NCBI GenBank assembly: GCA_963920525.1
Contig: OY986438.1
Span: 184,014,888-184,078,887, forward strand
Length of the DNA: 64,000 nt
From: Dichetophora obliterata
Taxonomy: Eukaryota; Arthropoda; Insecta; Diptera; Sciomyzidae
Reading direction: 5' to 3'
Position 1 is the stretch's first letter. Every line of letters begins with the position of its first letter. The notes beneath the pieces are model-generated. The model did no database searches, was not told the origin of the DNA, and worked only from the letters and a program-made list of their open reading frames with translations. Below are positions 32,516-42,824 of this stretch, one piece after another. The position numbers and the translations under genes were made by a program.

Positions 32516-35282
32516 GGTGACCCCCTAAGAAATCACAAGAGAATTGAACAATTTCGGTTATATTTTTGTACTATTTATGAACTCACAGAAAGGAAGATGA
32601 AGAGTTTTTTGTCGCTCTCAAACAGCTTCCTCTCTTTTTAGTTGTTTTTATTGTTTCTCCATTTTTCGAGAGAGAAATAAATTCTCTTTCACATATACTC
32701 TTTGCTCCACTTGTATGAATATTTTTAGGGCGATCAAGTGTGGATTTTTTTCATTTCGTTTTCGCAAAGTAGATAACAAAAACAAAAAACTCTTTTCATA
32801 CTCTTTTCGGTTCTTCTGCTTTCTAACGGTAGTTCAGATCTGTACATACATATGTATGTACGTATGTTGTGAAATGTATGCATAGCGAAGCAGAGATTTG
32901 CTGAAATTTACAATTTAGTTGTAATGTTAGAACGTTGGTTAGTGGTCGCGAACTATTTCGACATGAGTGGTGAAAACAATTTTAAATATCTTTCTGCAAG
33001 CGCTGTTGCAAGGTATGTATTTTATTATCACTATTTTTAATAAGTTAAAACAACTATTAAAATTAATGTTGCCAAAGGCTATCCCATGAAGATCGAGAAG
33101 CATATTTTCGTCAAGTAATTGACGCTGAATCAGATTTGGATGATACTGAGAATTTGTTTGGAGATGATGATGACGACGATAATTATATGCCTAGTGGCGA
33201 AGCTGAAGATTCTGACGTGGAACAGGAGCATTGTGAAGTTGAGGTAAACAATGAAAGTGATTTTGATTACAATGATGATTGTGATGATGATGATGAATGG
33301 AATAATGAAAACCAGAACCAGAATAATTCTTATTACGAGACTAAAGACAATGTGAAATGGTTCAAGGAGGCACCACATATGAATCGCCGAGGATCGATCA
33401 ATATTATGCGAGAAAAACTTTACATGGGCCCTAATCCAATCACTAAAAATATGTCCAGGGTCGATACTTTCAATTGCATTTTCAGTGCCGCTGTTAAAGA
33501 TTTAATTCGAAGATTTTCAAACAAAAAAGCCGAAACTGTGTACAACAAATGGAATTCTGAAAACCCCGATAGGCAACAACGTACATGGAAAACAATTACA
33601 AACGACGAATTATCAGCATTTTTTGGCATTTTGCTGGTAATGGGCAGCCACATGTCTAGTCAGGAGCGCCTCTCAGAGCTTTGGAAGAAAAACGCATATC
33701 CCCTGTACCGTGCAACCATGTCACGTAACAGATTTGCGGAAATTTTACGATTCCTTCGGTTTGACTGGCATGCTACAAGAGAGGCTCGACAACAGGAAGA
33801 CAAGGCTGCACCTATCAGAGACGTCTTCGACATGGTAAATTCAAACTTACGATCGCATTATCGACCACATGAATCAATTACTGTGGACGAGCAATTGTTT
33901 GGATTTCGGGGTCGAACACGTTTCACGCAGTACATGCCATCCAAGCCAGCTAAATACGGCATTAAAATCTGGTGGGCATGTGACTCAAACACATTTTACC
34001 CACTTCAAGGCCAAATATACACAGGCAAAATGAGTAATATAAGGGACACAAACCAAGGTGAGCGTGTTGTAAAGGATTTAGTTCACATGTACAAAAATAC
34101 TGGAAGAAATATCACCATAGACAATTTTTTTACAACATTGCCATTAGCCAGGGAGCTGGCCACTTGGAAATTATCTGTGGTAGGCACACTAAAAAAAAAC
34201 AAAAGATATGTTCCCGAAGAATTCAAGCCGTCCCGAAGCCGCGAAGTCCTATCAAGCCTATTCGGGTTTGCCGAAAATGTAACTTTGGTCTCCTATGTCC
34301 CAGCCAAAAACCGATCAGTTATTTTGTTGTCCACGATGCATTCTGATAAAACTATTTCTGGTCCAAACAATAAACCAGAAATAATTCTATATTACAACCA
34401 GACTAAAGGTGGTGTGGACACAATGGACAAAATGTTGTCACAGTATTCGACAAAACGAGCAACATTTCGCTGGCCATTAGCACTATTTTTCAATATTTTG
34501 GATACGGCGGCCCTTGCTGCATTCATAATATACAGTGAAAACATTGGAGAAAAGTCTGTAAGGCAATCGCAGCGAAAGCAGTTCCTCGAGAGCCTTGGAG
34601 AAGACCTATGCCGGCCACTAATATTATCAAGGTCCAAAATACCACAAGTCATGGGAAGATTTGCAATAAAATCAGCCATTGAATGCATTTTAGGTAAAAA
34701 ATTTGAAAACCCAAAGAATTGATAACAAAGCTTTACTTTTCAGGTGAACCAGTTACCGCTTCGGACCAAAATAATGATTTTGAAGTCGATGAAACTCCCG
34801 AAAGAGATGCAACTGGCCGCATCAAAATAAAAGGCAAATGTTATAAATGCTACTCTTCAAAACAAAGAAGAAATACACGACAAGCTTGCGTTAGATGTAA
34901 GAAGCCCATTTGCGCAGAGCACAGTGTCAGTCAGACCAAATGTGAAAAATGCTTATAATTAGATTATAATTAATAAAGTCAAACACAAAAAGTGAAATAA
35001 ACTACATTTAAAATAGATTTTCTTATAAATAGATGGTGAATTCTCTTAGGACTTCTTAGGGGTCACCCAGGTGGGTATTGGTAAACCATGTAATTAAATT
35101 GATAAAAATTAAAAAAAAATCATTTAAAAATTTAAAAAATTTATTATATTTTTCAAAATCCTAAAGAGCACACCAAATTGTTCAGTGAGTCCGAATTTCC
35201 CCTAGATCGGGACACAATTAATAAAAATATAAAAGAAATAAAACCGAAATGGTCACCCGGGTGGGTATTGGTAAAGCGAAGG
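32465..35282 (+). mobile_element. Complete piggyBac-like element with TTAA duplication
   Basis: TTAA flanks both ends (32461-32464 and 35283-35286). The terminal repeat is CCTTCGCTTTACCAA. At the left a spacer of about 22 bp separates it from ACCAATACCCACCCGGGTGA; at the right the two parts are fused, and another copy of the inner repeat lies about 200 bp inside (35060-35085). The 2.82-kb element encodes one intact, spliced transposase on the plus strand. No stop, frameshift or internal deletion was found, so it may be recent and possibly autonomous. Confidence 0.92.
32963..34958 (+). CDS. piggyBac-like transposase, intact, three exons
   Basis: Model: exon 1 32963-33012 (ATG at 32963), intron 33013-33077 (AG|GTATGT...AAAG), exon 2 33078-34693, intron 34694-34743 (TAG|GTAAAA...TTTTCAG), exon 3 34744-34958. 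The joined frame is 1881 nt, 626 residues. Residues 33-80 are Asp/Glu-rich. The DDE_Tnp_1_7 core has the piggyBac triad D287 (ITVDEQLFGFRGR), D365 (NITIDNFFTTLP) and D464 (TKGGVDTMDKM, next D467); spacings of 78 and 99 compare with 78 and 101 in the Trichoplusia element. The C-terminal cysteine-rich domain is C588, C591, C604, C607, C612, H615, C622, C625. It cuts and pastes at TTAA and acts in the nucleus. Without the second splice the frame would end at 34722 before the zinc domain. The introns are inferred from consensus sites and frame. Confidence 0.92.
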
Positions 35283-35286
35283 TTAA
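35040..35286 (-). repeat. 3' terminal region of the piggyBac-like element
   Basis: The terminal CCTTCGCTTTACCAATACCC (reverse complement) continues directly into the inner repeat without the spacer seen at the 5' end. A second inner repeat, GGTCACCCAGGTGGGTATTG, lies at 35059-35078. Asymmetric ends of this kind are typical of piggyBac and are expected to be the transposase-binding sites. Confidence 0.8.
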
Positions 35287-36274
35287 ACAAAAATTCTCAC
35301 AACTTATTGAAGGAAACTGATTTTTGGCACATGAATCACACTTTAACTCGAATCTTTCATCTTGCATGCTTTCAGTCAGTAGCATAAAATCAACAATAAA
35401 TATATCATGAATTATCTTAGATTTCCAGTTTTATCGGGCAATATTTGGACACCCAGGGCTTGTCGGTGTATTAGCCAGTGTTAAGCAATTATGTTTGCGT
35501 TTCTTTCCTTGGTTAATTACACAAATCCACTTCGTGAACCTTTCATAACAGGTGCTCTATCGTTTCGAAATCCAACACCTTTTTTCCAAAGCAAAAAATT
35601 TCCTCAATGCATTTACAGAGAGCTGCGAAAATTTCTGCACCTTTTGATGTTATTGGAAGAGCCTACAAAATGTATTCATGTATTTTTTCTTTGCCAATAA
35701 AGCAAGGCAAAAGGCAAGTCAAGGCAAAAAAGGGACACATTTTTAGATTTTCCACCAGCTGCTCTAATCAATTTGCTGCCATTTCATCTTTTCTACGTTT
35801 GATGGTGGCATTTGATAAAGAAATCTTGCTTATTTTTTCTGTGCGCCCCACCAGTTGAGAACCACTGTTTTAAAGTGATGGATAATTTTTAAAAATCATG
35901 GCTTTTGCTGGTTTTTCATACCTACTTTTTAAAAAACCATTTTTTTTTATTTTTTTTGTTTGAATCGAAAAAATCGAATTTTATGGATGAGTTAACATCA
36001 ACATAGGTATTTTTTTTTATTTTTCTTATTGAATTCTATTGTTTTTACTGCTAAAAGAAGATTTTCAAAATCGTAAAAACATATTTTTCTTAAAATTTTA
36101 ATAAAATATTCAAAGATACCTTCATTGTTGTAAGCTTTTGCACAAAATAAGTATTTTCAGTTAGGTTAAGTTAGATTTAGGTGACTTCAGGTCTTTAGAC
36201 CAGCTCATTTATACCATATTTTTGTTCCGTTGTGATAACACAGAATGCAAGAAGGAAGTAATCAAGTGAAACTT
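35287..36274. other. Unassigned; one hAT-like end
   Basis: No gene could be supported. The string CCCCACCAGTTGAGAACCAC ending at about 35866 resembles the CAGTGGTTCTCAACTGG end common in hAT elements of the Charlie/Buster type. A matching left end was not found, so it may be a solitary end. Confidence 0.4.
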
Positions 36275-36490
36275 TTGTCCGTTTCATGACATGTTAAATG
36301 ACATCTTTAGCAATTATTGTCACCAAGTCTCAATGCATGCATATGCAGATGTCTTCCAACTTTACTTGTCCACGCCCATGGGCCTAGTTGAAGATTTATG
36401 CGCCAGAGTCATTGGGGACTTAGCTGTAATATCAAATAGGGCTGTTGATTACATGCTCATGCTGAAACCCTTTAAATCTTAGGTGTTGCA
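36275..36490 (+). pseudogene. Reverse transcriptase fragment (family A, second copy)
   Basis: Encodes MLNDIFSNYCHQVSMHAYAD with a damaged YADD, then LSTPMGLVEDLCARVIGDLA and MLKPFKS, the motif C region of the same family as the 2.9-8.8 kb copy. It breaks at about 36490. Related sequence resumes at 37615. Confidence 0.8.
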
Positions 36491-36719
36491 AATTTAAAAA
36501 AAAAACCAACTAAGAGCTGCCTCCAATTCTTCATAAGAACGTGAAGTTTAAACTAGTTTGTATATGGAAAGAAAAAAATCCAGCATTCTGTGCTTGAATC
36601 AAGCAAATAGACTATCAGCTTACACTCAAGCGTAAATTTCGCAATTCAAGCATTATTTTGCTAGAATTGAGCAAATTTAAAACACATAATATTAAGAAAA
36701 AATACTTAATTCAAGCAAC

Positions 36720-37195
36720 ATTTGCTTAAAAATTAAGAATATTTTTTCTACATTCGAGTCTAATATTTACTTTAAATGAGAAAAATTTGCTTGATTCAAT
36801 TAAACAATTGGCTAAAAACTAGAACAATTTGCTAGATTTGAGAAATTTATATTTTCCTGAATTGAGATCAATTTGCTTGTTTCAAGTAGTTAATTTGCAA
36901 AAAACTAGAATAATTTGCTTGATTTGAGAAATGTATTTTCCTTGAATTAGAATAATTTGCAAGTAAATTCAAGTAGATTCAAGTAAGCAGTTTAATAAAA
37001 ACTAAAATAATTTACGTAATTTGGGAAATTTTTTTCCCTTCAATTGAGAACATTTTGCTTGATTCAAGTAATTAATTTGCAAAAACCTAGAATAATTTGC
37101 TTGATTTGAGAAATTTAATTTCCTTCAATTGAGAACATTTTGCTTGATACAAGTAAATAATTTACTGAAAACTAGAATAATTTGCTCAATTTGCA
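36720..37195. repeat. Minisatellite, period about 84 bp
   Basis: About five degenerate units share AACTAGAATAATTTGCTTGA, TTTGAGAAATTTA, CCTTCAATTGAGAACATTTT and GCTTGATTCAAGTAATTAAT. It lies in the segment inserted between the two pieces of family A at 36490 and 37615. Confidence 0.75.
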
Positions 37196-37614
37196 CAAAG
37201 CAACAGCACTTTTGCATGCTCTGTTGGCACACATTAGCGACAGTGATCTTGAACGTAGATTTTGTTGTCTAGCGACTCTTTTACAACAACTTCAAGATTT
37301 TCATGATTGTTCAATTGAATTGAATTGTTCTTTGAACTGAATTGTTCAAAGGTGACAACTCTGCGTTTGCTAAAATTAAGAAAATATTTTCTGGATACAA
37401 GTCTTGTTCCAGGTTTTATAAACAAGTATTTTAGGCTTGCTTCAAGCTGTTGTTTATTTTGCTCAATTTTAACAATAAATGGTTATTATAATTGTTTTTT
37501 CCTCATTTTAGTTTTTTATGCTTGATTTAAGTAAATGAGACTTAATTTTAAATTTTCTTATATCAATCAAAATATTTTCTTAATATAAGAATATTATTTT
37601 ACTTCGTGTAAGGT

Positions 37615-37740
37615 CTCTAATATCGAATTCCAAATAAACTCTTCTCTAGCTTGCTGTGATAAAATCAATTCTTGCTTTAAAAATCTGCAGATGACATCAA
37701 GCTTTGTGCCTCAAGAAACTGGAAAAAACTGGTATTGCAA
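37615..37740 (+). pseudogene. Family A fragment, second copy, continuation
   Basis: Encodes SNIEFQINSSLACCDKINSC and LQMTSSFVPQETGKNW, closely matching NLEFQINTSLSCENHVNFC in the first copy (8010-8150). It ends near 37740. The 3' end of the family reappears at 40497-40975, so the second copy is also interrupted. Confidence 0.75.
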
Positions 37741-38340
37741 GTGTTGTTTTTATCAATTACTTGGATGTTGCCTTCAAAACTACCGCACTAAAATATTTAT
37801 ATGTGCACAAATATTTTTTATTTCTTCTCCTTGGTTTATAATAATACAGTTTTCTTGAGTTTGGCTAAATTTTTTAAAAGGATGGAGTTTATTAGTCGAA
37901 CAGAGAATTCTTCTCTTCCTCGTATTCGTAGTACTGTTATTCGAAAATAGTGTGAAATATCGCGAGTGCAATAGAAAATATTTATATGTGCACAATTGCT
38001 TTTTTTGTGTTTTAAAAATTTTAAAAAAAAACGAGTTTTTTGCTTCGCCATAAGCTAGTATTCGAACTAAAAGGTGGCTATTTTCACAACCAAATGTTCA
38101 ATTACACATGACTTTGACCGAAATCGACCAATTATTAGATTATTTAATTAATTTGATATTATTTAAACTTATCCTAGCAACTAGAACAGATGGCAACCTT
38201 GGTAGAGTTGATTGAGGTGATCTATAAATAGCATTCTGCTTTGAAATGTCATATGATTAGCAGCCATACAATTCAAAAGAATGAATTCCTAAATCTACGA
38301 AATTATATACTAATTTAAACATTGAGTTGATCACAGCTTA
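37741..38340. other. Unassigned; 21-bp direct repeat
   Basis: AAAATATTTATATGTGCACA occurs at about 37790 and 37975, 185 bp apart. A TATA-like TATAAATA lies at 38221-38228. No reading frame could be supported. It leads into the hammerhead motif. Confidence 0.4.
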
Positions 38341-38399
38341 ATCACTCAAAGACTACTGAAGAGGAAAATGTAGCGATTTCCGAAACAGACTGTCTAGTC
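38341..38399 (+). ncRNA. Type I hammerhead ribozyme, interrupted in helix I
   Basis: Core order is complete. AGACTA (38350-38355) is helix I 5' strand, then CTGAAGA (38356-38362, CUGANGA core). Helix II is GGAAA with TTTCC (38363-38367 and 38377-38381) around loop ATGTAGCGA. GAAA follows (38382-38385). Helix III is ACAG with CTGT around a single A, and the cleavage triplet is GTC with the cut after C38394. TAGTC (38395-38399) pairs with GACTA. The outer helix I AATCACT (38340-38346) pairs with AGTGATT at about 39488-39494, beyond the hAT insertion. The fold is read by eye; activity is not shown. Confidence 0.75.
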
Positions 38400-39474
38400 C
38401 AGCGTTTGGACCTGGGGTCCGCCGTCTAATCTATTTACATTTGAATTAATAATTTTATTTTTTTTTTAATTAATGATTATAACAGAAATTTTGCATACAA
38501 TAAACACACGACACTTCAGGTCAAAAATATATTACACATCAACGAAGACTGCGCTGTATTCATCGCACAGTATGCGAGCAGCATTTTTTTTTTAAATTCT
38601 GTTGGCAGCGCCAATAAACATGCTAATCATTTCAATAACTTTGAATGGCTTACAATGGTGACATATTTGGCTGATATCTTTAGTGCCCTGAACGAGCTGA
38701 ACTTAAGTCTACAAGGAAGAGATAACAACATCTTCCAAGTTGAAGATAAAATAGAAACTATGATAAAAAACTTGACCTTTAAACTAATCGTACAATTAAA
38801 AAAACTTTAATCATTTTCCTACACTGGTAGCGTTTTTGGAATCCTCTGGTGGAGAAATATTGCAACGAAAGTAGAAGAGGAAATGATTAAACACCTCCGC
38901 GGTTTGATGTCTTCTTTTCGGGATTATTTTCCAGAACCCGACAGAAATAAAAACTGGATAGCAGACCCTTTCAACGCAGATGTTTTTAGATATAATCGGC
39001 GTGAAAACGGTATAGGAAAATCAATTAATAGAAATATCATGAGATACAGCTTTAAAACGTAATTTGAAAGAATCGTCTTTATCAAGTTTTTGGGAAAATT
39101 TAAAAAATGTTTATAAAGAAATATCAGAAGAAGCGCTAAAATATTTACTGCTTTTCTCGTCCACATGCCTCCGTGAAAAGGCATTTTCTGCTCTTTTATA
39201 CACCAAAAACAAATACAGAAATAGATTACAATTGGAATCAGATTTGAGATTACAACTAAGTAAAAACACCAACCCAAATATTACTAATTTAGTTTCAAAA
39301 AAGCAGCACCAACCTTCACATTAATACAGAATTTTTAATTTCCATAAAAATGTAATTTTTTCAGTACTAAAATAATTTGTCCATAATTTATTAATGTGTT
39401 TTTATTAAGGGGGTCCTTGAAGTTGTGCGTGATTTTCTAGGGGTCCGCGGAGTGAAGAAGGTTAAGAAACGCTG
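38400..39474. mobile_element. hAT element (ZBED5/Buster-like) in the hammerhead
   Basis: Flanked by a perfect 8-bp duplication GTCTAGTC (38392-38399 and 39475-39482). Ends are CAGCGTTTGGACCTGGGGTC and CAGCGTTTCTTAACCTTCTT (reverse complement of the right), both typical hAT. The interior encodes a decayed transposase with a hAT dimerisation domain. At 1075 bp it is internally deleted. Confidence 0.92.
38640..39324 (+). pseudogene. hAT transposase relic with dimerisation domain
   Basis: Early part: LADIFSALNELNLSLQGRDN and IFQVEDKIETMI, as in ZBED5/FAM200/SCAND3-type hAT transposases. After a broken stretch, 39064-39324 encodes SSLSSFWENLKNVYKEIS, EEALKYLLLFSSTCLREKAF, SALLYTKNKYRNRLQLESDL, the hAT C-terminal dimerisation region, ending in QHQPSH. 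Several stops and deletions; the N-terminal BED finger and catalytic core are largely gone. Confidence 0.85.
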
Positions 39475-39612
39475 GTCTAGTCAGCTAAGTGATTGACTCT
39501 ATACATTGTTGTTGTTTTTGTTGTTGCCTGCTTAAAAACTTACTTGATCTAAACACTTACTTAAACAGAACGGTAATACACATTTTAGAGTTATTTTATT
39601 TTTCAAATAAAA

Positions 39613-39910
39613 ATGCCACGTGGAACCACTTTATCTGAAGAATATTGGGGAAATGCAAAAGCCATAAGTGCAGTCGGTATAAAAGTAGGTGCTTTAAGTA
39701 CTAGGGTGAATTGTCACTGAAACACAATAAAACATTTTTGAAAAGACCCTGGCAACTATGCTGTAATCAAGCTTATTGAGAGGAAATCCGTGATTGATCA
39801 CCGGCGCATTCGACGTCTTGCATTGGAGAAAGGATTGAGTTTTGGTGAATATGCAGCGCATTTGGATCTGAGGGTTACCAGAAGCATAATCCCACAAATT
39901 TTTGGATGAA
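39613..39910 (+). pseudogene. Tc1-like transposase N-terminal relic
   Basis: Begins at ATG with MPRGTTLSEEYWGNAKAISA, then frameshifted or stop-broken pieces FKDPGNYAV-like, RRIRRLALEKGLSFGEYAAH and LDLRVTRSII. This fits the paired-type helix-turn-helix DNA-binding domain at the N-terminus of Tc1/Tc3-like transposases. The catalytic domain is absent and no terminal repeats were found. Confidence 0.7.
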
Positions 39911-39924
39911 AATGTCAACGTCAG

Positions 39925-40496
39925 TTATGAATAAGCCATTCTTTTAACCTATGCTTCTACCATGACACATTGCGGCCAGTCTAGCATATATACCGAAAAA
40001 TACAAATTATCTATTATATGCCAGTTCGAGTCGATGAAGCATCTGAAAACAGTTCCTTAAGATGAATGCTAGAAAATCGATGGCTCAATTCTCAGATCGT
40101 TGAAGTATTGTATGTTTTTAAGATTAGCAAAGTCATATATAAGAAAGGAAGACATATTCTTTTATAAAATCTGTATATATTTCTATTTTATTCCATAAAA
40201 TCAATAAAAATAGGTTTTGCATATATAAATATTTTCTATGTACTTTTTAAATACATTATAATTTTTTTAATAACTTAAAGTTTTTCAAACAAGGTATATC
40301 CTTGTCCTTAATATTATTTCAATAAAAAAATAATATAAAAACAAATTAAGTTATGTTTGCTTAGAATTGCATTGCACATATAATTATTTTTAAAAGGTAT
40401 CTTGTGTTGCACATATAAGGAAGTGTTGCACATATAATTTTTTTAAAAAGGTACCTTGAAGCTAGACACATAATTTTTCTACACCGGATCATAAGA
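39925..40496. other. AT-rich sequence with GCACATATAA repeats
   Basis: Short repeated strings GTTGCACATATAA near 40372, 40412 and 40427 and a duplicated AAAAAGGTAYCTTG. No gene seen. Confidence 0.45.
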
Positions 40497-40975
40497 AACA
40501 AAAACCTTCGTACCTTGTTTAAAAGATAGAGTTCTGTAGGTCAAGCAGAAACATAAACCTCATGATCCCCAGATACAAATAACTTCGTAAGCTCCAGTAA
40601 ATTGTTTTACGTCAGTGGCACAAAATTGTGAATTCATTGTCTTCAAATACTAGAAGTATTTCCAATCAGAATAAATTCAAGTATTTTCTGTTTGAATACT
40701 CCTCTGAATTTTCTCTATTCTTTTTATCTCCTTTATTTTATCTATCTCTAATCCTTTATTTGTATCCTATTTCTAATTCTATTTAATTTTTTTACTATGT
40801 TTATTTTATTAAGTCAGAATCAAAATAATTTGTAATTAGCTTTTAATTGAATCTAATGTTATTTTTACTTTTTATGTATCTTAATGTTATTATCTCAACT
40901 GTTCATAGCGGCATGCAAAAGGTTATATCTTATAAGTTAACAACTTTTGTTAGATAAACAATACACAATAAAACA
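40497..40975 (+). pseudogene. Family A retrotransposon 3' end, second copy
   Basis: Matches the 8300-8782 end of the first copy in order: a SRNINLMIPRYK-like segment, an NSLSSNT-like segment, a T-rich 3' UTR, then GGCATGCAAAAGGTTATATC, AACAACTTTTG and a terminal AATAAAAC-type A-rich tail. Most coding signal has decayed. Probably the same insertion as the 36.3 and 37.6 kb pieces. Confidence 0.65.
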
Positions 40976-41753
40976 AAAAATCACCTTTAGTGCCATGGTC
41001 AGGATTTTTGCACTCAAAATTGTGGCTTGTTTGAGTTGTTTGATATCTGGGATGATCAGAAATTTTTTGGCGCTAACTATAAAATTTAGGTCTGTGCAGA
41101 CCTACATTTATTATGCATGGGAATACATAGACAGGTGTGCAAAAATAGTGTGTAAATGTGTTTTTTGCTTGAAAAAAATTATGGCCATACGCCTTTCGTC
41201 CTGAACCGGCGTATTCTTAAATCAATTGAAGATCAAGGTTTTGCCTGGATTGACGACATGAGCTTTATTCAGCTGTTTCCCTAGATAAATCCCAGTAATT
41301 CGCGGTATCATTGACGAACTTTTCGTGATGATTTCTTAAAGGAAGTTTCTGCATGAGCTGATGGACTTAAAAAATTCATACAAAATATAATGCAAAGTTT
41401 CGGTTGTCAGCACCTAACTATTTCCACTCTATTACAACAACTGCAATATATTCATGATTGTTGTAATTTGCCGAATCGTTCAGAGGCTAAACTGAGAATT
41501 CGCAAACTATCGATGACACTATTGATAGTTTCACACTATAGTGACTATCGATAGTTTTGGACTGACTATAGATCGTTTTCGATAGTATTTAAATATTCAT
41601 TGACACCACTGTTTAGGTGTCATTGCCATTGCTGTCGAATTCGTTTGATTTTGACAATTTGGTATAATTTTTTTCTGTTTTGTAGAGTGAAAACTCAGGT
41701 GATGTTTCGTATAAATGTATGAGCATTGTTTTGATTTGAAAGATGGGTGATAG
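40976..41753. other. Unassigned; ACTATCGATAGT palindromes
   Basis: Between about 41500 and 41600 are several ACTATCGATAG and ATTGATAG-type palindromes. A related segment TACAACAACTKCAAKATWTT is shared with 37285-37305, so this stretch resembles the material inserted into the second copy of family A. No gene was recognised. Confidence 0.4.
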
Positions 41754-41972
41754 TTAGTTAGAGGTTAAAAAGATGGAGTAATTTTGATGAAGATTTGTTT
41801 TAAATTTGCACAGCTCAAAACTGACGGGAAACACGCTCGCAGGGAGACTATTCCACAACTTTACCGTACGACTAAAGAAGGAATTATCACTACAAGGTGA
41901 GGTTCTTTGTGGCATCAAGGCAATGGTAAAGGAGTGGGCTTGGACAGCTGCCCGATTGGATCTGGAAAACAT
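41754..41972 (-). pseudogene. Non-LTR ORF2 C-terminal fragment
   Basis: The frame contains NSFFSRTVKLWNSLPASVFP and FELCKFKTNLHQN, the 'R-x-WNxLP' tail found at the extreme C-terminus of Jockey/CR1-like ORF2 proteins. Nothing upstream on the minus strand continues it, so it is a short orphan piece. Confidence 0.7.
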
Positions 41973-42329
41973 ACGGTGTGGTGGCGTCGGGCCATTACGA
42001 AACCAACATTACGTCGTTTTCCAATAGAGTTGAGAGAGTATGAAATATTTTTATCGCACGACGTTGAATTCGGTCCAGAAGCACGTTTCGATTTTAATTC
42101 CTTGACGAATTTTCTTTATATTTCTGTCTACTTTACGTTAACGAAACTTTCTCAATATTTCGAATTTGGGTTCGTGCATGATAAATCCCGACGTTTCTGC
42201 ATTGCGTCTTGCACGAATTTGGAACATTTGTATTAAATCTTCGTCAATGAAATGTATGGCCAAATCAGCATGTTTCGTCAAGGATCAAGAAAAATCGTAC
42301 ATGATTCATTTGAGATTTCTTCAAGACTG

Positions 42330-42811
42330 GAACTACTGGGATATATCAAAGGAAAATTATGCTTGGCAGTACACAATCACCAGATTTATATGTATTGGGT
42401 GAAGCGCGTGAGTCCTCGAACCGAATATGCCAGCAAACAATGTAAGGCTAAAATAGTTATACATTTATTTTTCATTCACTGGTTTCGTCTACGTTCGTGG
42501 TGCCTGGTCAGGACTATTTGTATTCCATAAATGCCTTAGCTCCTGGGCTTTTTGCTTTTTTTTGCGCACATTTATGCTAACGATATCGGGTGTGATGAGT
42601 AATTTGAAAATTGTTATTTGCTCCCTGTAATTTTTATAATCCCTGTAGCCGGTCCCTTGCAATCTACTAGGACGCAGTTATGGGCACTTACCCTGTCTGT
42701 GGACGGTGGAGCATTTGACCAAATTTTACCATCCTTTGAACGAACTTTTCTAAACGGTTTTTTTGTTAAACTTGCCGAGCGTGATGTTAAAAATGCTTTT
42801 AAAGTTTTCAA
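42330..42811 (-). pseudogene. Probable second piggyBac-like relic
   Basis: Minus-strand 42811-42614 encodes RSKDGKIWSNAPPSTDRVSA followed by HNCVLVDCKGPATG, which fits the 'KDG-x-W-x-x-x-PP...R...HN-V....GP' segment before the catalytic core of piggyBac-family proteins. About 200 bp further on, broken frames give RGLTRFTQYI and LCTAKHNFPL, like the RGRTRFTQYMPSKP...W-C region seen in the intact element. Decayed and incomplete; the assignment is by motif only. Confidence 0.5.
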
Positions 42812-42824
42812 TTGTATTATATAA

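Noticed and set aside
33130..33378. 82-codon minus-strand frame at the start of the piggyBac coding region
   Set aside because: Antisense of the Asp/Glu-rich N-terminus, which gives an Ile/Val-rich artefact.
31723..35866. CAGTGGTTC at 31723 and GAACCACTG at 35866 as the two ends of one hAT element
   Set aside because: The flanking 8-mers do not match and similarity stops after about 10 bp. It would also enclose the unrelated Tc-flanking and piggyBac sequence without support.
37790..37995. 21-bp direct repeats as possible LTR or target duplication
   Set aside because: No TG...CA ends, primer-binding site or coding sequence, and 185 bp is too short; left as unassigned.
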